A stretch of DNA of 59,033 nucleotides, from positions 1 to 59,033 of the forward strand of contig CAYMFU010000177.1 of NCBI GenBank assembly GCA_964389805.1, given 5' to 3'. Numbering within the stretch: position 1 is the first letter of the stretch; each line of letters starts with the position of its first letter. Both the position numbers and the translations under genes were made by a program. The notes under the pieces are model-generated. The model was not told where the DNA came from, made no database searches, and saw nothing but the letters and a program-made list of their open reading frames with translations. This document shows, in pieces, positions 1-7,525 of the stretch. Source of the stretch: JAGTVG01 sp964389805 (GTDB lineage Bacteria; Bacteroidota; Bacteroidia; Cytophagales; Cyclobacteriaceae).

Positions 1-2
1 AT

Positions 3-137
3 GGACCCGCCGCCAGGAAGGCTCAGGTAGGCGATGTAATCATAATTATAACCTATGCTTCTATGACTCCGGAAGAATCAAAATCTCATAAACCTGTGGT
101 TATTTTTCCGGATGATAAAAACAAACTACCCCAATAA
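3..137 (+). CDS. panD: Aspartate 1-decarboxylase, C-terminal part
   Basis: Only the last 44 codons lie in the window; the 5' end is cut off by the window edge. The reading frame gives GPAARKAQVGD, then a hydrophobic strand (VIIIITYASM) and the tail PVVIFPDDKN. This is the conserved C-terminal half of PanD, which makes beta-alanine from aspartate for pantothenate synthesis. In this family an internal Gly-Ser bond is self-cleaved to form the pyruvoyl cofactor, but that site is upstream of the window and cannot be checked. The next gene begins 5 nt after the stop, so the two are probably co-transcribed. Confidence 0.85.
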   Translation, partial: GPAARKAQVGDVIIIITYASMTPEESKSHKPVVIFPDDKNKLPQ

Positions 138-142
138 GTCCC

Positions 143-1162
143 TTGAAAGTTTTCAGATCCATTCTAAAGTATACTTTTACCTTAATAATTGCATTCGGAT
201 TACTGTGGTATGTATTCAGGGATATTGATCTCGGCCTGCTTTTCGAAAAAGTTAAAAAAGCAAATTTCACCTTCGTTTATATCTCAATTGCTCTATCCCT
301 GTTTAGTCATTTCCTACGGGGGTACAGGTGGGCGATACTGTTGAAGCCTTTAAACTATAAGGTAAATTCTTTCCGGGCATTTATAGCTGTTATGGTGGGG
401 TATTTTGCCAACCTGCTTTTGCCTAGAATGGGTGAGATCACAAGATGCGCTATCCTGAAAAAAACAGATAATGTACCCATACCCGCATCCTTTGGTACTG
501 TAATTAGCGAACGAATAATCGATCTCTTAGTTTTATTATTATTGATCTTCTTGACCATCGTAATTGAGTTTAATACTTTAAGGACCTTTTTAACAGATTA
601 TATAAATTGGATCATTGCAGGTTTTAATCTGACCAATTACCTGGTTTTAGGAGGAATCCTGCTTGGTATAATTTTGATTGGAATTTATTTATTCCGGAGA
701 AACAAAGAATCCATACATTCTTCAAGTATATATCAGAAATTCAGGCCCCTTCTGCATGATCTTATCAGTGGGTTGAAAAGTATCTGGAAAGTTAAAGAGA
801 AAACCTCCTTTTTTGTTTCTACAGCGATGATCTGGATTCTGTATTATTTAATGTCATATGTGATCATTTTTTCATTTCCGGAAACATCGGATCTTGATTT
901 CTTTGCAGGATTGTCAATTTTAATGGCAGGAGGACTAGGGATGGCTGCTCCGGTACAGGGTGGGATAGGCACATATCATGCTTTTGTTGGTGGTGTCCTT
1001 ATGCTTTATGGGATTAGCAAGGAGGATGGTGTTTTGTTTGCCACTTTATTACATACGTCTCAATTTGTATCGTTTGTGGTATTTGGAGGGATCAGTTTTA
1101 TAATCAGTTTATTTTTACATAAAAATCCAAATGGAAACGAGCCGGAAAATATTACCTCTTGA
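143..1162 (+). CDS. Lysylphosphatidylglycerol synthase TM-domain family membrane protein
   Basis: A 339-residue integral membrane protein with about eight hydrophobic segments. It has the pattern of the LPG_synthase_TM (UPF0104/AglD-like) family, including the conserved stretch around residues 95-130 (EITRCAILKK and ISERIIDLL). Family members include the flippase part of MprF, but stand-alone members such as this lack the aminoacyltransferase domain, so the substrate is unknown. The start is a TTG 5 nt after panD, and no in-frame ATG lies near the N-terminus. The 3' end overlaps the next gene by 32 bp. Lipid or polyprenyl-linked substrate transport is an inference only. Confidence 0.8.
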   Translation: MKVFRSILKYTFTLIIAFGLLWYVFRDIDLGLLFEKVKKANFTFVYISIALSLFSHFLRGYRWAILLKPLNYKVNSFRAFIAVMVGYFANLLLPRMGEITRCAILKKTDNVPIPASFGTVISERIIDLLVLLLLIFLTIVIEFNTLRTFLTDYINWIIAGFNLTNYLVLGGILLGIILIGIYLFRRNKESIHSSSIYQKFRPLLHDLISGLKSIWKVKEKTSFFVSTAMIWILYYLMSYVIIFSFPETSDLDFFAGLSILMAGGLGMAAPVQGGIGTYHAFVGGVLMLYGISKEDGVLFATLLHTSQFVSFVVFGGISFIISLFLHKNPNGNEPENITS

Positions 1163-1610
1163 TGAAGGGATCAAAACAATTAGTAGTTGGAAACAGAACG
1201 ATTTTAAAGTTGTGTTTACTAATGGCTGCTTTGATATTCTCCATCTTGGCCACCTGGATTACCTTGAAAAATCAAGAAATTTTGGCGATAAACTGGTGAT
1301 TGGATTGAATACGGATAAAAGCGTAAGCCAATTGAAGGGGCCTAACCGTCCCGTCAACAATGAATACGCCAGGGCAAGAATGCTAGCGGCCATGTCATTT
1401 GTCGACCTGGTCATAGCTTTTGATGAGGAAACTCCGCTTGAATTGATCCAGAAGGTCAAGCCTGATATTCTCATTAAAGGAAAGGACTACTCTATCGAAA
1501 ACATTGCAGGTGCTGAATTCGTATTGGGAAATGGTGGTGAAGTCAAAACAATAGATTTATTAGAAGGATATTCAACAACTGAAATAATTAAAAAAATAAA
1601 AAAATATTAA
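1131..1610 (+). CDS. rfaE2: D-glycero-beta-D-manno-heptose 1-phosphate adenylyltransferase
   Basis: A 159-residue nucleotidyltransferase equal to the C-terminal half of HldE/RfaE. The HxGH motif is HLGH at residues 38-41, inside the signature NGCFDILHLGHLDYLEKSR. The conserved block IKGKDYSIENIAGAE follows near residue 115. It transfers AMP from ATP to heptose-1-phosphate, giving ADP-heptose for LPS core. The kinase half is not fused here, so a separate hldE1-type kinase must be encoded elsewhere if the pathway is complete. The gene overlaps its upstream neighbour by 32 bp in another frame, and the ATG lies within that gene's last codons, which suggests coupled translation. Confidence 0.92.
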   Translation: METSRKILPLDEGIKTISSWKQNDFKVVFTNGCFDILHLGHLDYLEKSRNFGDKLVIGLNTDKSVSQLKGPNRPVNNEYARARMLAAMSFVDLVIAFDEETPLELIQKVKPDILIKGKDYSIENIAGAEFVLGNGGEVKTIDLLEGYSTTEIIKKIKKY

Positions 1611-1611
1611 C

Positions 1612-2307
1612 ATGATCATCGTTATAGCTATATTTTTTATGATTGTAAGTTTTGCAGTCAGCTCAACATTAAAAAACAAGTTTAGGAAATATTCCAAGAT
1701 CGGTTTGAAAAATAACCTGACGGGTGCCCAAATTGCTGAATTGATGCTTGCCGACAATGGGATCCGGGATGTACAGGTTACATCAGTTAAAGGGCATTTA
1801 ACAGACCACTACAATCCAATGAATAAGACCGTAAACCTGAGCGAGCAGGTATATTATGGAAAAAATGCAGCAGCAGCAGCCATAGCATCGCATGAGTGCG
1901 GGCATGCAGTTCAACATGCGATGTCTTATGCTCCTCTAAAACTCCGAAGTGCATTGGTTCCCATACAAAATGCAAGTGGTAGAATATTGAATTTTGTTGT
2001 GCTGGCCAGCATATTTGGCTTTGGCTTTTTATATGGCACCTTCCCAACCGACCTGGTTCTTCTGATCATTATAGGGTGTTACTCTGTATTGACCTTGTTT
2101 GCTTTCGTTACCCTACCTGTAGAATTTAATGCAAGTTCCAGGGCTTTGTCATGGGTACAGGACAGGAATATTGTTGATGCCTCAGAATATAAAATGGCAA
2201 AAGACGCCTTGAAGTGGGCCGCCATGACCTATGTGGTTGCAGCTTTAGGATCTCTTGTCTCTCTTCTATATTATGTCATGATATTCTTAGGAGGATCAAG
2301 AGATTAA
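1612..2307 (+). CDS. YugP-type zinc metallopeptidase, membrane-anchored
   Basis: A 231-residue membrane protein of the Zn_peptidase_2 (YugP) family. The zinc-binding HExxH motif is HECGH at residues 94-98. An N-terminal membrane helix (about 1-20) and hydrophobic hairpins near 130-170 and 205-228 flank it. The region before the motif (HYNPMNKTVNLSEQVY) and after it (GHAVQHAMSYAPLKLRS) matches the family pattern. The substrate of the family is unknown. It starts one base after the rfaE2 stop codon and is therefore almost certainly in the same transcript. Length is normal for the family. Confidence 0.88.
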   Translation: MIIVIAIFFMIVSFAVSSTLKNKFRKYSKIGLKNNLTGAQIAELMLADNGIRDVQVTSVKGHLTDHYNPMNKTVNLSEQVYYGKNAAAAAIASHECGHAVQHAMSYAPLKLRSALVPIQNASGRILNFVVLASIFGFGFLYGTFPTDLVLLIIIGCYSVLTLFAFVTLPVEFNASSRALSWVQDRNIVDASEYKMAKDALKWAAMTYVVAALGSLVSLLYYVMIFLGGSRD

Positions 2308-2345
2308 TTTTATATTGCATATAGCACGATTCTAAAACTCTTTTT

Positions 2346-3491
2346 ATGGATTTTTCCCTGAGTGAAGAACACCTGGCCGTTCAGGAAGCGGCACGTGAAT
2401 TTGCTCAACATGAACTTCTTCCGGGAATCCTTGAACGGGATGAAAAACAACAATTTCCATTTGATCAGGTGAAGAAAATGGGAGAAATGGGCTTCCTTGG
2501 AATGATGGTTGATCCAAAGTACCAGGGTAGCGGTATGGATACTCTATCCTATGTGATCGCCCTGGAAGAGATTTCAAAAATTGATGCAGCTGCTGGGGTG
2601 ATCATGTCCGTTAACAATTCCCTGGTTTGCTGGGGCCTGGAAGAATATGGCAGTGAATATATAAAAAATGCATACCTCGCTCAGCTTGCACCTGGTGCTG
2701 TCCTGGGCGCCTTTTGTTTGTCAGAACCTGAAGCTGGATCTGATGCTACAGCAATAAAGACAAAAGCTGAAGATAAAGGGGATCATTATCTCTTAAACGG
2801 GATCAAAAACTGGATCACTAATGGGGGCAATGCTTCTGTATATCTTGTCATCGCACAGTCTGATCCAAGTTTGGGGCATAAGGGCATTAATGCTTTCGTG
2901 GTTGAAAAAAAATGGGATGGTATCCAGATAGGACAAAAGGAAAATAAATTGGGGATACGCAGTTCAGATACGCATTCAATTATGTTCAATGACGTTAAAG
3001 TCCCCAAATCAAACTTATTAGGAAAAGAAGGGATGGGTTTTAAAATCGCTATGAATATTCTGAACGGGGGCAGGATCGGTATCGCTGCTCAGGCTTTGGG
3101 TATTGCTTCCGGGGCCTACGAACTTTCGCTAAAATACGCTCTCGAGAGAAAAGCTTTCGGCAAACCAATTTCGGAACACCAGGCCATACAATTTAAACTC
3201 GCCGATATGCATGCTTCCATTGAAGCAAGTCGCTTGCTATCATATAAAGCAGCTTATTTGAAAGATCAGGGAATTCCCTTCACAAAAGAAAGTGCAGTAG
3301 CCAAACTGATTGCCTCACAAACTGCAATGGACGTAGCTAACGAAGCCATCCAGATCCATGGAGGATATGGTTACGTAAAAGAATATCATGTTGAAAGAAT
3401 GCTACGTGATGCAAAAATCACCCAGATTTATGAAGGAACCTCTGAAATTCAAAGACTTGTAATTACCCGTGAAATTCTTAAATCTATATAA
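2346..3491 (+). CDS. Acyl-CoA dehydrogenase, short-chain (butyryl-CoA) type
   Basis: A full-length 381-residue FAD-dependent acyl-CoA dehydrogenase. It has the usual order of N-terminal helical domain (1-115), beta-barrel middle domain with FCLSEPEAGSDA (about 125-136) and KNWITNGG, and C-terminal helical domain with the QIHGGYGY and MLRDAKITQIYEGTSEIQR signatures. The catalytic base is the Glu of YEGT (E363), placed as in short-chain and butyryl-CoA dehydrogenases. It oxidises acyl-CoA to trans-enoyl-CoA and passes electrons to ETF. No etfAB genes are near, so the exact chain length and pathway are inferred. It lies 38 bp after the YugP gene. Confidence 0.93.
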   Translation: MDFSLSEEHLAVQEAAREFAQHELLPGILERDEKQQFPFDQVKKMGEMGFLGMMVDPKYQGSGMDTLSYVIALEEISKIDAAAGVIMSVNNSLVCWGLEEYGSEYIKNAYLAQLAPGAVLGAFCLSEPEAGSDATAIKTKAEDKGDHYLLNGIKNWITNGGNASVYLVIAQSDPSLGHKGINAFVVEKKWDGIQIGQKENKLGIRSSDTHSIMFNDVKVPKSNLLGKEGMGFKIAMNILNGGRIGIAAQALGIASGAYELSLKYALERKAFGKPISEHQAIQFKLADMHASIEASRLLSYKAAYLKDQGIPFTKESAVAKLIASQTAMDVANEAIQIHGGYGYVKEYHVERMLRDAKITQIYEGTSEIQRLVITREILKSI

Positions 3492-3587
3492 TTTTATTAC
3501 CCGATCTTAGTTAAATACAATTCATAAATACACTATTGCAAGAATTGAAATTTGCAAATATTTAAATCAGATATACATATTCCAAAA

Positions 3588-3660
3588 TAATTTTGTACTT
3601 TTACAATATATAATTTGTATTTTACAATTATATTATCGTTATTGTATAACTATTTTACAA
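3588..3660 (+). promoter_or_regulatory. Candidate AraC-gene control region: -7 box plus three TTTTACAA repeats
   Basis: The 209-bp AT-rich spacer before the AraC-family gene holds TAATTTTG at 3588-3595, which fits the Bacteroidota -7 element TAnnTTTG. The direct octamer TTTTACAA follows at 3599-3606, 3620-3627 and 3653-3660. Start-to-start distances are 21 and 33 bp, close to two and three helical turns. AraC-type proteins commonly bind direct half-sites about 21 bp apart, so autoregulation is plausible. No good -33 box is visible at the right distance, and the spacer is very AT-rich, so chance repeats are possible. Confidence 0.4.
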
Positions 3661-3700
3661 AATTGTCCAATTTGGGAGTGTAAGATTTAATTATAATGAG

Positions 3701-4621
3701 ATGGAAGATTATAATAAGATAATTGAATCATTAGGAATAAAGTACAATAAATCGAAGAATATTAAGATTATTCAGTCGGTATCCAATGAAAATTTCTATG
3801 ATGTAGAAAACACAGTTTTTATTGTTCATAATGGGGAGTTGAGATACGGCCCGGACAACGAGGTGGTACAGAAAGGGGAAGTATTATTAATACCCGGTGG
3901 GAGAAATGTATCAATTACCTATGGAAATGCAATGAATTCAAAAGGATCATCTGATGCCTATATCACCCGAAAAGAATCATTCTTACAAAGCATAAATTAT
4001 TCCGAGATATCGAACTCTACACAGGAGATATTCAGCTATATAACTTTTGAAGCAAAAGTTTTTGACTCAGTTAATTTCTTTGCTTCTCTTGACATACCTC
4101 CTTTTATAATCAAGAGCAAACAGATAAATTCCCTTATCAGCACCATCTTATCTGAATCGGAGTCATCATCTGCCGGACATGAGCGGGTTGTTAAGGCATT
4201 AACGGAATATATGGTTGTAGAAATTACCCGGTATATTATCGACAATCAATTATTTGTTGAACAACTGGCCACGAATGTTACCTATTTTAAAGATCCCAGA
4301 CTTATTGATATTTTCACTTATATCCGTGAGAATCTTCAAGGGGACTTGTCGAATAATATATTATCCAGTGTTGCCAATGTATCTGAAGACTATGTAGGAC
4401 AGTATTTCAAAATGCTTACCGGGATAAATCCCCAGGACTACATAGAGTACCAGCGTATGGAAATGGCTGTGAACTTGCTTAGAACTTCAAAGAAAAGCAT
4501 TCGTGAAATAGGACGGGATGTTGGGTATAAGGACACTGCTTATTTCTGCAGAAGGTTTAAAATGATGTTTGGTATTCCAGCTGGTAAAATGAGAAGAAGA
4601 GAATCTTTAATGAATATTTAA
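3701..4621 (+). CDS. AraC-family transcriptional regulator
   Basis: A 306-residue protein. Its C-terminal 100 residues form the double helix-turn-helix of the AraC/XylS family: the first HTH near SSVANVSEDYVGQYFK, the second near KKSIREIGRDVGYKDTAYFCRRFK, with the usual linker between. The N-terminal 150 residues look like a cupin-type sensor (a strand-rich stretch with HNGELRYGPDNEVVQKGEVLLIPGG at 45-70), with a helical dimer region at 160-190. The effector is unknown. The last 15 bp overlap, in antisense, the end of the GGGP synthase gene. Three TTTTACAA boxes lie upstream. Confidence 0.88.
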   Translation: MEDYNKIIESLGIKYNKSKNIKIIQSVSNENFYDVENTVFIVHNGELRYGPDNEVVQKGEVLLIPGGRNVSITYGNAMNSKGSSDAYITRKESFLQSINYSEISNSTQEIFSYITFEAKVFDSVNFFASLDIPPFIIKSKQINSLISTILSESESSSAGHERVVKALTEYMVVEITRYIIDNQLFVEQLATNVTYFKDPRLIDIFTYIRENLQGDLSNNILSSVANVSEDYVGQYFKMLTGINPQDYIEYQRMEMAVNLLRTSKKSIREIGRDVGYKDTAYFCRRFKMMFGIPAGKMRRRESLMNI

Positions 4622-5374
4622 GGATTCATTGAATTTTTTCAGCACGTAAGAAACATCTCTAATAAAATCAGGATTCTGTTCTATTTTATTGCCGATCACA
4701 ATCACATCAGCACCAGCATGAAGTGCATTTATTGCTTTCTCGGTACTATTAATACCACCACCTACAATCAAAGGAATATCAATTGATTTCCTAACTTGCT
4801 GGATAATCGATCCCGGTACAGGATTAAGGGCGCCGCTTCCTGCTTCTAGGTATATTAGTTTCATACCAAGCAGTTCACCGGCAATAGCTGTAGAGGAAGC
4901 TATTTCGGGTTTATCATCAGGAATTGGATTTGTAAAACTTAAATAGGATACCGATGTAGGGCGTCCTCCATCAATTAGCATGTATCCAGTAGGAATAACC
5001 TCAATATTACTTTTCTTCAATGCAGCCGCAACAGGTACGTGCTGTCCGATCAGCAATTCCGGATTTCTTCCGGAGATAAGTGATAAAAATAAGACAGCAT
5101 CTGCTGATTCTGAAAGATAGAGACCATTTCCAGGAAACAGGACAAGAGGTATATCCGTTCTTGATTTTAAATACTGAATGCATGGATTAATATCCGGATT
5201 CTTAATCAAGCTTCCACCAATAAATATATAATTTACGTGATTGCCCTCAAGTATCTTTAAAAATTGAGATAGCATGCGCTCGCTATTGTAAACTTCCGGA
5301 TCTATTAAGACAGAAAGAGATTTTTGATTTGAAGCGTATGATTTCAGTAAATGACTATATATCCCCTCATTCAT
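4607..5374 (-). CDS. Geranylgeranylglyceryl/heptaprenylglyceryl phosphate synthase family (GGGPS)
   Basis: A 255-residue TIM-barrel prenyltransferase of the GGGPS/PcrB family. It joins a polyprenyl diphosphate to sn-glycerol-1-phosphate in an ether bond, the first step of archaeal-type lipid synthesis. Visible family marks are the early LSVLIDPE, the C-terminal YLEAGSGA, the glycine loop PLIVGGGI and the phosphate-binding end ADVIVIGNKIEQNP. I chose ATG at 5374 over the upstream GTG at 5392 because GGAAG lies just before the ATG and it gives an 8-bp overlap (ATGAATGA) with the upstream gene. It is the third gene of an overlapped operon. Bacteroidota members of this family are known; the end product in the cell is not. 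Confidence 0.88.
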   Translation of the reverse strand: MNEGIYSHLLKSYASNQKSLSVLIDPEVYNSERMLSQFLKILEGNHVNYIFIGGSLIKNPDINPCIQYLKSRTDIPLVLFPGNGLYLSESADAVLFLSLISGRNPELLIGQHVPVAAALKKSNIEVIPTGYMLIDGGRPTSVSYLSFTNPIPDDKPEIASSTAIAGELLGMKLIYLEAGSGALNPVPGSIIQQVRKSIDIPLIVGGGINSTEKAINALHAGADVIVIGNKIEQNPDFIRDVSYVLKKFNESLNIH

Positions 5375-5717
5375 TTTCTTCCGGTGGATCACTAAGTAAT
5401 TTCACAATATATTCACGAATTAAGGCTAGCAACACAAGTGCAGCTTTATCTGAAAGGCTTTTTATAAGTATATTTCTGCTTTCAATTCTTTCTGCTTTTG
5501 CATTGCTGATTTCATGATGGTCTTTATCTTTCTTTTTTCCTAAAATAGCCCTGACTCCAAGATAGGAAATCAGCATAGCACCGCCAATAAGCAAAAGCCG
5601 TCCACCCCACTGCGTCGCTGATTCAGAGAGGCTTGTAAGATCTTTATTAAGCGTTTGTTCAAAATCGTCCGACGCTTTTAACAACTGGTCCTTTTTATCT
5701 TCAATCTTATTACTCAT
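5367..5717 (-). CDS. Small membrane protein of unknown function
   Basis: A 116-residue protein that I cannot assign to a named family. It has a charged, helical N-terminus (1-35), one clear membrane helix (WGGRLLLIGGAMLISYLGVR, about 37-56), a basic stretch GKKKDKDHHE, and an amphipathic C-terminal helix (LALIREYIVKLL). It overlaps both neighbours by 8 bp in the same style: ATGAGTAA upstream and ATGAATGA downstream. This strongly suggests translation coupled to the holin-X-like gene and the GGGP synthase gene. A membrane scaffold or regulator role beside the lipid enzyme is only an inference. Confidence 0.75.
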   Translation of the reverse strand: MSNKIEDKKDQLLKASDDFEQTLNKDLTSLSESATQWGGRLLLIGGAMLISYLGVRAILGKKKDKDHHEISNAKAERIESRNILIKSLSDKAALVLLALIREYIVKLLSDPPEENE

Positions 5718-6084
5718 AATCTTCGTCCTTTTCAGTATCCTCCTCCTGAAACATCATATTAGTAATTGAGTCTGCAATCCGCACCCTTAATAAATACACG
5801 ACTATCCCACTTAATAGATAAAATCCCGTTACAATCAGAAAGCCTAAATACTGGCTGTCAAACAAATCATTCAGCAACCTGCTAATGAAATGGCTTAAAA
5901 AAAGAATGAATAACATCCCGACCATTGAGAAGATGATCACCAGGACCAAAATGGACAATGCCTTAGCAATTTCTTCCTTGAACTGGATCTTATATAATTC
6001 TACCTTGGTTTCAATAAATCCAATCAATGCATTTACAATATTTTTAATCCGGAATATATCCAGGAATTTTTTGTTTTCGCTCAC
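5710..6084 (-). CDS. Holin-X-like (Phage_holin_3_6/DUF1469) membrane protein
   Basis: A 124-residue protein with an N-terminal amphipathic region carrying FIETKVELYKIQFKEE (about 22-37) and two membrane helices (about 42-66 and 78-100). This is the layout of the putative superfamily III holin-X family. Despite the name, members are widespread in bacterial chromosomes without phage neighbours, and nothing here suggests a prophage. It is the first gene of a three-gene overlapping operon that ends with GGGP synthase, which points to a membrane-related role rather than lysis. The family assignment is from the pattern of helices and charged residues. Confidence 0.75.
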   Translation of the reverse strand: MSENKKFLDIFRIKNIVNALIGFIETKVELYKIQFKEEIAKALSILVLVIIFSMVGMLFILFLSHFISRLLNDLFDSQYLGFLIVTGFYLLSGIVVYLLRVRIADSITNMMFQEEDTEKDEDYE

Positions 6085-6093
6085 CGTTATGTT

Positions 6094-6116
6094 TGTTAAT
6101 TTTATTTAAGTTAACA
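6094..6116. promoter_or_regulatory. TGTTAA/TTAACA inverted repeat upstream of the holin-X/GGGPS operon
   Basis: TGTTAA at 6094-6099 and TTAACA at 6111-6116 form an inverted repeat 10-32 bp upstream of the start at 6084. The right arm reads GTTAACA, identical to a half-site in the phosphate-transporter spacer at 9908-9914. It is a possible operator. The motif is short and AT-rich, so this is weak alone. Confidence 0.3.
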
Positions 6117-6267
6117 GGATTTTAAAAATAATAAAAACAAGTGAGAAAATATGTATTAAACTGATAATGTCCTTACCTGTTGAAAAAGATAACAATACAA
6201 AACATCAAATAAGGTGATCTAACATCTATCCAACAATACAGGAATATGATGTCTTAAAATATTGGAT

Positions 6268-7401
6268 TTACCTTGACAGGTATATTAATAGAAAAGGGAT
6301 CAGGAAAAACGTCAATATGATATAAAAGAAACCAAATAATCTATTATCACTGGCGAAAATGCCAAATTTCCTTGCCAGCCTAACCGGGAAGTTCCGGATT
6401 CGCTCTAAAGGCAAGAAAACGAGAACCCCGATAAAATTGAAGATCAAATGCGCAATGGCCAGGCTAACTGCTGCCTCGGATTTAAATATTGCAGCCAGCA
6501 TTGCTGTGATGGTGGTTCCTATATTTGCCCCCATGATAAAAGGGAACACAGAAGAAAGCGTAACCTTTCTTGTGGCCACAAGCGGGACAGATAAGGAGGT
6601 AGTAATGGAACTTGACTGCAGAGCCCCGGTAAGCAATAATCCCCATGAAAAAGATTTAAAAGGATTACTGAATATATAAGATTTCATCTTATCTTTTGAT
6701 TTCCCGATTAATAATTTATAAGAGTATCTTGAGAAAAATTTAATAGTAGTGAATAATAAAAGTATACCCAGAATAGCAATAATCCAGTCGTTGTTGACCA
6801 GATCGGCGATGCCTACCGTTAAAGGCTTAATAATTGAGTATACCGGTTTTGTCAATCCCATATCAGGTATCATTGGTTTCACGCCCAATAGATTGGTGAT
6901 ATACATAGCTGATCTTGATAAGATCTTGTAATAATATTCCAGTGGGAAAATCACAATGGTTGTTAATATATTGAAAAAATCATGGACAACTCCTGCCGAT
7001 AGGGCCAGCCTGAATTTGCTTTTACTGGTTATATAACTTAAAGAAATGATATCACTTGTAAGCGTAGTTCCGATATTCGCTCCCATTATAACAAAGATTC
7101 CCATATTCAAAGATATGGTACCAGAAGCCACCATCGCTACGGCAATTGAAGTTACGGTGGAGCTGCTTTGGATTAATGCGGTTGTTAATAATCCTATAAA
7201 AAGAGAAATAAAAGGCATTTCAGCTACTTTAATTAATTCCCTGGCGGCACCAAGTCCGATAGACGAAAGCGCATAGATCATCAGATCTATGGCGAGAAGA
7301 AATAATAAAATGATTGAAAATATAAGAAAAATCCTCAGAATCCATGTTAACACAATCAGATTTTCCGAATAAATAACATTATCTTTTATTGTTTTCCTCA
7401 T
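6268..7401 (-). CDS. Na/Pi cotransporter family protein without PhoU domain
   Basis: A 377-residue membrane protein of the Na_Pi_cotrans family. The two inverted repeats each carry the signature QSSS: TALIQSSSTVTS near residue 80 and GALQSSSITTS near residue 262. Each is followed by a MGANIGTT motif, near residues 105 and 290. It is expected to couple sodium entry to phosphate uptake or efflux across the inner membrane. Unlike the 564-residue relative at 10056, it ends after the membrane domain and has no PhoU-like tail. It follows the PiT gene on the same strand after 124 bp that contain a hairpin directly before the start codon. Confidence 0.88.
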   Translation of the reverse strand: MRKTIKDNVIYSENLIVLTWILRIFLIFSIILLFLLAIDLMIYALSSIGLGAARELIKVAEMPFISLFIGLLTTALIQSSSTVTSIAVAMVASGTISLNMGIFVIMGANIGTTLTSDIISLSYITSKSKFRLALSAGVVHDFFNILTTIVIFPLEYYYKILSRSAMYITNLLGVKPMIPDMGLTKPVYSIIKPLTVGIADLVNNDWIIAILGILLLFTTIKFFSRYSYKLLIGKSKDKMKSYIFSNPFKSFSWGLLLTGALQSSSITTSLSVPLVATRKVTLSSVFPFIMGANIGTTITAMLAAIFKSEAAVSLAIAHLIFNFIGVLVFLPLERIRNFPVRLARKFGIFASDNRLFGFFYIILTFFLIPFLLIYLSR

Positions 7402-7406
7402 AAAAT

Positions 7407-7429
7407 AAAGTTACCCAGAGGGCAACTTT
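7407..7429 (-). terminator. Stem-loop just before the Na/Pi gene start (attenuator or terminator candidate)
   Basis: Read on the minus strand, AAAGTTGCCC, the loop TCT and GGGTAACTTT form a 10-bp stem; the one non-Watson-Crick pair is G-U in that RNA and A-C on the other strand. It is followed by ATTTT and then the ATG at 7401. The position suits a partial terminator after the PiT gene or a leader hairpin controlling translation of the Na/Pi gene. The U-tract is short and interrupted. Confidence 0.4.
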
Positions 7430-7525
7430 CAATAATTGGTATCTGGCAAAGATAAGATTATATCCCTACTGGGAAGTTGATTATGCATTAATAGAATATT
7501 ATCATTTCTTTACCGAAATAAATTT

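Noticed and set aside
4607..5392. GGGP synthase start at GTG 5392
   Set aside because: ATG at 5374 has GGAAG just before it and gives the same 8-bp overlap style as the other junction of the operon.
5710..6084. Holin-like gene as a sign of a prophage
   Set aside because: No lysin, structural, integrase or attachment sequences are near; the neighbours are housekeeping genes and the family is common on chromosomes.
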